Source: Desulfobacterales bacterium S7086C20
Lineage (GTDB): Bacteria; Desulfobacterota; Desulfobacteria; Desulfobacterales; C00003060
DNA: 37,623 nt
Assembly: GCA_001751075.1 (NCBI GenBank)
Contig: MAVP01000006.1
Coordinates: 1-37,623, forward strand
Direction: 5' to 3'
The position numbers and the translations under genes are program-made. The notes below the pieces were generated by a model. That model searched no databases, was not told the origin of the DNA, and was given only the letters and a program-made list of their open reading frames with translations. Below are positions 21,852 to 30,374 of this stretch, in pieces; position 1 is the stretch's first letter; the number at the start of each line of letters is the position of its first letter.

Positions 21852-23112
21852 CCAGGTACGCCTTAGCCTCGCCCACTGTGTAAAGAGATCCTGTGATGCA
21901 TACCGCATCATTTTTGGTTGCCCTATCTATGGCAAAAGATACGGCATCTGGAATGCGGGGTATAACAAGAACATCCTGATTCAAGGAACGAACAAAGTTT
22001 GCCTGTTGTTCCGGATCACCGGCACGTTCATACTGTGGGCTGGTCAGGATTATACGATCTGAAATTCCGGCAAGTTTACGTAGCATTACTTTCCAGGCCT
22101 TATCTTTCAGGATACCAATTACTATTGTCAGCCTGCGACGTGCGACCTCTTTTTGCAAGAACCTTTTAAGCGTTTCTACTGCTGATGGGTTGTGAGCGCC
22201 GTCTAGGATAACAAGGGGATTTGCAGATATTATTCCAAGACGTCCAGGCCACAAGACCGCACGAAGGCCTGCGTGTATGGCTTTATCAGAAACCTTCAGA
22301 TCATTTTCTGCGAGAAACTCCACCGCTCCCAGGACAAGGCCGGCATTTTGGATCTGATGGGTCCCCGGAAGGCCCACTTTGAGTCCTCGCCAATATCTGT
22401 TTTTTCCCATGTAAGTAAACGAACCATTCCGACTATTTCGGACCTTGATCTCCTTTCCCAATCTTAGCAGAGGTGCTCCCTTTTCCAAGGCTGTCTGTTC
22501 AATGACGCCGAGTGCATTTTTTTGTCGAACGCCTGTTACGACTCCTGCCCCCGACTTTATGATGCCTGCCTTTTCCGCGGCTATCTTGATCAGGGTATTT
22601 CCAAGATATTCGGTATGTTCCTTGCTGATATTGGAAATAACACAGACTTTGGGACGCACCACATTCGTTGCGTCGTAGCGTCCGCCCATGCCGGTTTCAA
22701 GCACCGCCCACTCGACATTTTGCCGGCCAAAATAGTAGAGGGCCATTGCTGTGGCACATTCAAAAAAAGTTGGAGGATCACTTTGTGTATATATTTGTTG
22801 GACTGCTTCGGCGGCCTCTATAACATGCCGGTCAGATATGGGATGGCCGTTGATTTGAATACGTTCATTGAAGCGAACGAGATGAGGTGAAGTATACAGT
22901 CCGACCTTGTAGCCCGCATGGGTGAGTATTGAAGAAAGAAGTGCAGCAATAGAACCCTTACCGTTGGTGCCTGCCACATGTATGCAACAGTAGGCGTGGT
23001 GAGGGTTTCCAAGGCCCCTCATAAGTCGAGAAATGGGCTCTAGCCCTAACTTGATTCCAAAACGCCTCAAGCGATAAAGGGCTTCGAGGTGGTTATCGAG
23101 TGAAGAAATCAT
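21835..23112 (-). CDS. folC: Bifunctional folylpolyglutamate synthase / dihydrofolate synthase
   Basis: HVAGTNGKGSIAALLSSIL, YTSPHLVRFNERIQINGHPIS, VLETGMGGRYDATNVV, LDGAHNPSAVETL. Confidence 0.96.
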   Translation of the reverse strand: MISSLDNHLEALYRLRRFGIKLGLEPISRLMRGLGNPHHAYCCIHVAGTNGKGSIAALLSSILTHAGYKVGLYTSPHLVRFNERIQINGHPISDRHVIEAAEAVQQIYTQSDPPTFFECATAMALYYFGRQNVEWAVLETGMGGRYDATNVVRPKVCVISNISKEHTEYLGNTLIKIAAEKAGIIKSGAGVVTGVRQKNALGVIEQTALEKGAPLLRLGKEIKVRNSRNGSFTYMGKNRYWRGLKVGLPGTHQIQNAGLVLGAVEFLAENDLKVSDKAIHAGLRAVLWPGRLGIISANPLVILDGAHNPSAVETLKRFLQKEVARRRLTIVIGILKDKAWKVMLRKLAGISDRIILTSPQYERAGDPEQQANFVRSLNQDVLVIPRIPDAVSFAIDRATKNDAVCITGSLYTVGEAKAYLDSAHP

Positions 23113-23118
23113 GAAGCG

Positions 23119-24369
23119 TCAGTGTTTGAAACTCCTCTGACCGGTATACACCATGGTCACATTCGCTTCGTTGCAGGCTTCTATAGACTGGTAATCATTT
23201 AGTGACCCACCCGGCTGAACCACTGCTCGAATTCCTTCATTGATACCTACATCTACTCCATCTCGGAAGGGAAAGAAGGCATCGCTTACCATCGTGGCAC
23301 CGATCAAGCCTCCTTTTGCTTCGGCTACCTTTTGATCAAATTCCCTTTTCTTTTCCTCGTCTGTAAGGTTGTTATAGGCAATCTTTAGTTCCTCAAAACA
23401 GTACCGGTCGGCAAGTTTACGGTATGCCTTTTCCTTGGCGATTTCAGCAACCCCCACGCGATCTTGTTCACCCGTTCCTATTCCCACAGTTACCTGGTCC
23501 TTTACATATATTACAGAATTTGACGTAATCCCGGATTCTACCAGCCAGCCAAAGAGCATGTCTTCATATTCTTGAGTTGTTGGCTCCCTTTGTATGCGAT
23601 AGATATTGCCATTGTATTCAGTCTCTGCGAGCCTAAAACCATCTTTGGTTTGAGCTTGGGGAACAAAGGACCACTGGGCAATAATCCCGCCGTCAATAAG
23701 GCTTTTGAATTCAACCACACGCTTGCCCACAAAGTCTTGCAAACGACCAATATTGGCAATTTTTATAATCCGGAGGTTTTTCTTTTCGGCAAAAATATCC
23801 ATTACCCCTTCCTCAAAATCAGGGGCTACGACTACCTCGGCATATTGCTCGCTGATGGCCTTGGCTGTGGCCTTATCCACGGACTGATTCAGGGAAATGC
23901 AGCCGCCAAAAGCGGCTACGCGGTCTGCCATATTGGCCTTTACATAGGCCTCTTCCAGAGAATCCGCCCTTGCAACACCACATGGGTTATTGTGCTTGAC
24001 AATTACCACGGTTGGCTTTTCTGTAAAGTATCTTAGTATATTAAGGGAGTTATCAGCGTCTGTGAGGTTGGTTTTGCCGGGATGCTTGCCGGACTGGAGC
24101 AACTCGATGTCAGATGCGAGATACTGACCCGGTTGAATGCTTTCGGCTTCGCCAAGGACCAGATTACCGTTTAGCAGCTTGTAAAGAGCAGCTTCCTGAC
24201 CCGGATTTTCGCCATATCTTAAACCTTTTTGCACATCATCTACCACCCAAGTAACCTTTTTATAAAAAAGTGTCTGGCGGTTGCCGGCTTCCACAAATGA
24301 AATCTCCATGTCCGGAGGAAAATGATCATCCATGATAGTCTTGTATATTTTCTTGAGATCTTGAGCCAT
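23119..24369 (-). CDS. purH: AICAR transformylase as stand-alone protein (C-terminal part of canonical PurH)
   Basis: LRYGENPGQEAALY, VIVKHNNPCGVA, AKGGLIGATMVSDAFFPFRDGVD, VVQPGGSLND. Confidence 0.92.
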   Translation of the reverse strand: MAQDLKKIYKTIMDDHFPPDMEISFVEAGNRQTLFYKKVTWVVDDVQKGLRYGENPGQEAALYKLLNGNLVLGEAESIQPGQYLASDIELLQSGKHPGKTNLTDADNSLNILRYFTEKPTVVIVKHNNPCGVARADSLEEAYVKANMADRVAAFGGCISLNQSVDKATAKAISEQYAEVVVAPDFEEGVMDIFAEKKNLRIIKIANIGRLQDFVGKRVVEFKSLIDGGIIAQWSFVPQAQTKDGFRLAETEYNGNIYRIQREPTTQEYEDMLFGWLVESGITSNSVIYVKDQVTVGIGTGEQDRVGVAEIAKEKAYRKLADRYCFEELKIAYNNLTDEEKKREFDQKVAEAKGGLIGATMVSDAFFPFRDGVDVGINEGIRAVVQPGGSLNDYQSIEACNEANVTMVYTGQRSFKH

Positions 24370-24373
24370 GGCA

Positions 24374-25066
24374 CTAACCCTCCATTATCTGATAACAGGC
24401 TTGAACATTATTAATCGATTTTCCTGCCAGAAAATCGGCAATGTGGCGGTCGTACTCCGCCGTATGCTCAAATGCCCTTTGAGCCAATTCATAGCGTAAG
24501 CTAAGAGAAACTTTCCCGTCATTTCCATTCATCTCAGAAATAATCTTTTCGTAGTCTAGGGGATTTACAACAGAAGCAACACGTATAAAGTTCTTGGCCG
24601 AGGCCCTTATCATGCATGGCCCACCAATATCTATATTTCCCCTGGCCTCCTCTACCGTGACGCCTTGTCTGGATATTGTCTCTTTAAAGGGGTAGAGGTT
24701 TACCACAACCATGTCTATTGCAACGGCATCGGTCCTTTTAAGATCTTGCTGATGGGAATCGTTGTATCTTTCTGTGAGTAGGCCAAGATAGATCTTAAAA
24801 TCCAGTGTTTTTACCAACCCCCCCTGGGTTTCAGGTTGGCCTGTGTATCCACTCACAGGCGTCAGGCAGGAAGACGCCTTATCTCCCAAAATCTGTTCGA
24901 TCTTACTATAGGTACCGCCTGTTGAGTAGATCCGGATGTCCGGATTTGCTTCCAGAAGAGCTGGTATGAAGTCCTCAAGACCGGTTTTGTTTGATACACT
25001 GACCAGGACATGTCTGACCCTTACGAGTCGATCAATCTTTTCAACAACGTTTATCCCCATAAGCAC
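24374..25066 (-). CDS. IMP cyclohydrolase as stand-alone protein (N-terminal part of canonical PurH)
   Basis: VLVSVSNKTGLEDFIPALLEA, YSTGGTYSKI, PETQGGLVKTLDFKIYLGLL, VVNLYPFKETI, NIDIGGPCMIRASAKNF. Confidence 0.9.
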   Translation of the reverse strand: MLMGINVVEKIDRLVRVRHVLVSVSNKTGLEDFIPALLEANPDIRIYSTGGTYSKIEQILGDKASSCLTPVSGYTGQPETQGGLVKTLDFKIYLGLLTERYNDSHQQDLKRTDAVAIDMVVVNLYPFKETISRQGVTVEEARGNIDIGGPCMIRASAKNFIRVASVVNPLDYEKIISEMNGNDGKVSLSLRYELAQRAFEHTAEYDRHIADFLAGKSINNVQACYQIMEG

Positions 25067-25124
25067 CCCCTCGCTGCTGTTAATGTGTGTTTGATGTCGG
25101 TCTATTTCTGGATTGGAAACTTAC

Positions 25125-25169
25125 GCCAGTGCCCATTATTTGATAAACTATTCGTGGATGGGCACTGGC
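25125..25169. repeat. Family B short palindrome (B3)
   Basis: gccagtgcccat tatttgataaactattcgtgg atgggcactggc: perfect 12-bp inverted repeat arms. Confidence 0.75.
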
Positions 25170-25282
25170 TAGGATTGGCGATCTTCCCACAAAAACCATT
25201 CAACCGTCAAGGCGTTTTTGGTTTTTGAATTGACATCCCTCCCGGTTTTGCTAAAAGTCAGATCTTGAATGGAATACAAGAA

Positions 25283-26059
25283 ATGAAAGATGTTCAGAAC
25301 TCACGAGATCATAGAAATATTGATATAAAAAAGGTTGGCATAAAGGGGATCAAGTATCCCGTCAATGTGCTGGATCGTGCCAACAAGGTACAGGCTACGG
25401 TGGCCACTATCAATATGTATGTTCATTTGCCTCACAGGTTTAAGGGCACGCACATGAGCAGGTTTATTGAGGTGCTGAATGACTATTGTGGTAATTTGAA
25501 CCTGAAGACCTTTTTCGAAATACTTGACGTAATGAAAGATGCCCTTGAGGCCCGTACTGCCAATCTTGAGATAAGTTTTCCCTATTTCATAAGGAAAAAA
25601 GCACCTATATCGAGGGTTTCCAGCCTGATGGAGTATAACTGCGAATATTTAGGAAAGTGCGATGGCAACAAGCACGAACTTTTTGTGTGTGTTAAGGTTC
25701 CCGTATGTACCCTTTGCCCTTGCTCCAAAGAGATAAGCAGTAATGGGGCGCATAATCAGAGGGGCATGGTCTTGGTTACCTTGCTATACAAAGAGTTTTT
25801 CTGGATCGAAGAAATTATTGAACTGGTGGAGTCTTCAGCCAGCAGTGAGGTTTATGCCTTGCTGAAAAGGGAGGATGAAAAGTATATTACGGAACATGCC
25901 TACGATAATCCAATGTTTGTCGAAGATGTGGTAAGAGAGGTTACTGAGAAATTGCGTTTTGACCCGAGGTTTCCGTGGTTCAGCGTGGAAGTGGAGAATT
26001 TTGAAAGCATACATAACCACAGTGCCTATGCCTATACTGAAAGCCCACCACGGGCATAG
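25283..26059 (+). CDS. folE2: GTP cyclohydrolase FolE2 (type IB)
   Basis: DIKKVGIKGIKYPVNVLDRANKVQATVATINMYVHLPHRFKGTHMSRFIEVL; VCTLCPCSKEISSNGAHNQRG; ENFESIHNHSAYA. Confidence 0.95.
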   Translation: MKDVQNSRDHRNIDIKKVGIKGIKYPVNVLDRANKVQATVATINMYVHLPHRFKGTHMSRFIEVLNDYCGNLNLKTFFEILDVMKDALEARTANLEISFPYFIRKKAPISRVSSLMEYNCEYLGKCDGNKHELFVCVKVPVCTLCPCSKEISSNGAHNQRGMVLVTLLYKEFFWIEEIIELVESSASSEVYALLKREDEKYITEHAYDNPMFVEDVVREVTEKLRFDPRFPWFSVEVENFESIHNHSAYAYTESPPRA

Positions 26060-26083
26060 ATGTCTTGAGTGACAGGGTCTATT

Positions 26084-29000
26084 TCACTCTACTGGTTCTA
26101 CCCTGACTGCGCATATTTTGTATTCAGGTATCTTTGAAATAGCATCCAGAGTGTCAATGGTTACCAGGTTAGCTGCCGCCTCCGCGAAGTGAAATGGCAT
26201 AAAGACCATTCCTCGTGGACACTTTGTAGTCAAGGTGGTCTTTGCCTTGATTTCTCCTCTGCGAGAGGAGATCTTGACCATTGAGCCTTTTTGAACGCCC
26301 AATTGCTCGGCATCTTTTGGGTGGATCTCGAGCAGTGGTTCCGGATAAACAAGGTTTAGTCCTTGAACCCTGCGTGTCATGGTGCCACTATTATAATGTT
26401 CGAGCACGCGGCCGGTGGAAAAAAGTAGAGGGTAAGTCTTATCTGGAAGTTCCTTCGGGGGAATAAATTTTGTTGGATGAAAAAGCCCCTTGCCTCGGGT
26501 AAACCGGCCCTTGTGAAGATATGGCGTCCCGGGATGGTTTCGGGCCGGGCACGGCCACTGTAAGCCATCGTTCTCCAGACGATCATAGTGTATGCCACCA
26601 TATATGGGTGTCAGGCCCGCGATTTCTTCCATTATTTCTTCAGCACATCCGTAGTCCATTTGATAGCCCATCCTTTTGGCTAGCTCGCAGATAATCTTTG
26701 AATCTGACCATGCCTGGCCTTCAGGATTAAAGGCCTTCCTGACTCTTTGAATGCGCCTTTCGGTGTTTGTAAACGTACCTTCCTTTTCGATAAACGTTGC
26801 GGCTGGAAGGACTACGTGGGCAAGTCTTGCTGTTTCCGACATGAATATGTCTTGGACCACAATAAATTCCAGCGCCTTAAGAGCAGCTCTTACCTGATTG
26901 GCATTGGGATCGCTTACTATGGGGTTTTCTCCTATTATGTAGAGAGCCTTCAGTCTTCCGTCGAGTACGGCAGACCACATCTGGGTAATGGCCAGACCAG
27001 GTTTTGATTCTAGTTTTGTTTCCCAGGCCTTCTCAAATTTCTTAATGACTGTATTGTCGGAAAGGCTCTGGTATCCCGGAAGTACATTAGGAAGGGCGCC
27101 CATGTCGCAGGCGCCTTGTACATTGTTCTGGCCGCGAAGAGGGTTAACTCCACCGCCTTCTATACCCACATTTCCGCACAACATGGCAAGATTCGCAAGA
27201 GATTTAACATTATCCGTTCCGGATGCATGTTGTGTAATTCCCATTGCATAGACAATAGCAGCAATCCCTGCGCCGGCATATTCACGGGCAGCCTTTTCCA
27301 AGTTTTTGCCTGGAATACCCGTAATCTTTTCAACATATTCGGGATTGTATTCTTTCACGACTTCTTTCAATGCGGAAAAACCTTCCGTTCTCTTCTCGAC
27401 ATAGGCACTGTTCCATAGGCCTTCTTCCAGGATGATGTACATTATGCCGTTAAGCCAGGCCACATCTGTGCCCGGCCTGGGACGGAGCCATGTATCCGCA
27501 TATTTTACCAATCCTATTTTCCGAGGATCTGCCACGATCAGCTTTGCACCGTTTTCACTTATTGCCCGCCTAATATGTAGGTCAACCAAGGGGTGGTTTT
27601 CTGTTGGATTACTCCCTGTAACCAGGATTGTGTCTGCCTTTTCAAGTTCTGCCATGGAATTGGTCATAGCCCCGCTTCCAAAGGCGGCGGCCAGACCGGC
27701 CACAGTTGAAGAATGTCAGAGCCGCGCACAATGGTCTATATTGTTTGTGCCTACAGCCGTGCGCATGAATTTTTGCATGAGGTAGTTTTCCTCATTAGTG
27801 CACTTTGCAGAACTTAACCCGGCTAGAGTGTCGGAACCGTATTTTGCCTTAAGCTTAGAGAACTTCTGCGCGACAAGCGAAAGGGCGTCATCCCAGGTTG
27901 TTTTAATAAAATACTCACCCTGTCTTATGAGGGGTACGGTTAGACGTTCTGAGTGACTGACAAAGTCGTATCCAAACCTGCCCTTAACGCATGTGTTCCC
28001 AAAATTGGGGCCGTGATCGGGATCAGAGGCTACCTCAACGAGCAATCTACCCGCTACGTGAAGTGTAATATTGCAACCACACCCGCAATAGTCGCAGACA
28101 GTCCTGATTTTCTTCAGTTCGTCAGGATAAACGGGAAGGGTTACGTATTTCTTTACAAGGGCGCCGGTAGGACAACTATCTACACACCTCCCGCAGGAAG
28201 TGCACTTCTCATTCATCTGGATGGACAAGTTTCCCGGAAGTCCGTCTTTGTCAAAGTCTGAAGCATCAAGTTCCATTGCCCCATACTGGCAATTGTTCTT
28301 ACAGCGCTGGCAAAAGATGCATTTGTTGGGATCGATCGTTATAAAGGGATGGTTGTCATTGATGGTGTATTGAGGTCTTATTGGGGTGCCTAAGACTGAT
28401 AAATCGACATTGTATGCCGTGGCAAGCGATCTGAGTTCACATTTTGAAAGTGCTACACATCCGCACCTCAGACATCGCCCTGCCTCTCGAAGAGCCATAT
28501 CTTCGGAAAAGCCAAGGATATATTCTGAAAAATCCTTCCTGCGAATATTCACTGGCCGTTCCGGCAATTCCTCCGCAGATCTACTTTGGATGTCATCAAA
28601 GTTCTTCAGAGACACATCATAAAGGTTGTGTCCTTTAGTAACATTAACCTCTCTTTGCCGTGGTGGTAGGATGGCCTCTTCGAGGAAAGCATGTATGGCA
28701 TCTGCTGATTTCCGGCCGGCCGCAACGGCATCAATAACTGTTCTGGGGCCGGTAACTGCATCTCCGGCGGCAAAAACACCTTTCAGGTTTGTTTCAGAGG
28801 TGTTCGGGGCAGTGAACAGGGTGTTGCGATATACGGCAAGTTCGGCGGCTTTATCTTTTGAACTAATAAATGAAAGGTCAGGAGCTTGGCCTATCGCCGC
28901 GATGACATTACCCACTTCAATGACAACCTCAGATCCAGGAAGGGGATGGGGGCGGCGTCTTCCAGTTCTGTCGTACTCACCCAGTGATGTTCTGAGTAGT

Positions 29001-30184
29001 TCAAGCTTCAGTCGTCCGTTTTCCCTCGTGATTTTTGAAGGCGCGGCTACAAGGAAGAGCTTTACCCCCTCGGCCACCGCTTCGCGAACCTCATGTTCTC
29101 TGGCCGGCATTTCCAGACGACTACGGCGGTAGACAATCGTGACCTCTTCTGAGCCCAATCTGACACAGGTCCGGGCGACATCAAGGGCAGAGTTTCCGCC
29201 TCCGATTACGGCCACCTTTTTGCCCAATCCAATACTCTTGCCTGTGCGTACTTTTCTCAGGAAATCGAGTGCGTGAAGTACGCCCTGCAAGTCTTCCCCT
29301 TCAATATTTAACTGCCGTGTCTTCCAGGCACCTGTGGCGACAAAGACGGCGTCAAAGCCCTCGTTGGTCAAGCCTTCCAGGGTAAAGTCCTTCCCGAGAC
29401 GCTGGCCGGTTTTAACCTTTATCCCCATCGTGATGACATTTTTTATTTCCTGTTCCAGGACCTTCTGGGGGAGTCGATATTCTGGTATAACGTAACGGAG
29501 CATCCCGCCCAGTTCGGGCATGGCCTCAAAAATGGTCACTCCGTGGCCTCTCTTGGCCAGGTAGTAGGCAGCGGAGAGCCCAGCAGGCCCGCCGCCAATA
29601 ACGGCAACATTGTGCCCAGTTGGTGAAAAGTAATGAAGACTATGAGTTTCCGGAGTATCTGTAGCGCAGTCTGCGACAAATCTCTTCAGGTGATTAATAG
29701 GTATCCGTTCTTCAACTAATATCCGCCGGCACATCGCCTCGCAAGGTTGGGGACATACCCTGCTAATCGTCAAAGGGAGTGGATTTTTCTCCTTGATCAA
29801 CCTCAGGGCTTCTGCATACTTGCCTTGGGTGATTAGGCCAATATACCCCTGGATATTGATCCCTGCCGGACAGGTCAATGAACACGGTGATACGCAGTCC
29901 CCATAGTGATGCGAAAGCTTCAGTTCAAGTGTATGTTTTCGGTGTGTTCGAACAATGTCACTCTCGGTCATTACAGCCATTCCAGGCTCTGCCTCTGTCG
30001 AACATGCCTGTGACAACCCTTTTTTGCCTTCTATCTCAACGGCGCATATGTCGCAAGGGTGTTCGGCGTGATTACACAAGGTGGGAATGATGATGCCGGC
30101 ACTAGAAGCGGCATCAAGGATAGTGGTACCTGGTTTAACCCGGACTACCCGGCGATTAATGGTAAGCTTAATCTTGTCTGACAT
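26084..30184 (-). CDS. fdhA: Selenocysteine-containing formate dehydrogenase alpha subunit fused to GltD/NfnB-like FAD-NAD(P) module (FdhA1)
   Basis: ORFs 27716..30184 and 26084..27703 share one frame, separated by TGA (27716-27718) in [31 protein letters not shown]. Two Rossmann motifs (VAVIGGGPAGLSAAYYLAKRG, VAVIGGGNSALDVART), CPAGINIQGYI, two ferredoxin motifs, molybdopterin domain. 1366 aa with Sec. Confidence 0.92.
27687..27718 (-). promoter_or_regulatory. Predicted bacterial SECIS element for FdhA1 UGA
   Basis: Minus strand TGACATTCTTCAACTGTGGCC-GGTCT-GGCCGC: GGCC/GGCC-containing stem with GGUCU loop, 18 nt after UGA. Confidence 0.85.
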
Positions 30185-30229
30185 ATTGATATCGAATTAA
30201 TCCTTTCTGCGTAAGAGTGGCTAAGGATT

Positions 30230-30290
30230 CGTCACGAAATAAGTGTCTCAAGATTGCGAAGGATTCTGGTGTGGCAGTTATTGCGTGACG
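30230..30290. repeat. Family D imperfect TIR element
   Basis: cgtcacgaaataa ... ttattgcgtgacg, 12 of 13 arm positions complementary. Confidence 0.6.
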
Positions 30291-30374
30291 AGCCCCAAGT
30301 TCAGAATATGCAAGAAGTGTGCTAAGGACGCTAAGATAGGAAAAGGGAGGAATTGGGAATACGGATGGATAAAA

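Noticed and set aside
28626-29132. 168-aa plus-strand ORF
   Set aside because: Antisense to the fdhA1 flavoprotein module; no recognisable domain.
26084-30184. FdhA1 seen as two ORFs, suggesting a pseudogene or two genes
   Set aside because: Same frame, single TGA at the Sec position and a SECIS-like hairpin at the expected spacing; interpreted as one selenoprotein gene. The same applies to 30375-33188.
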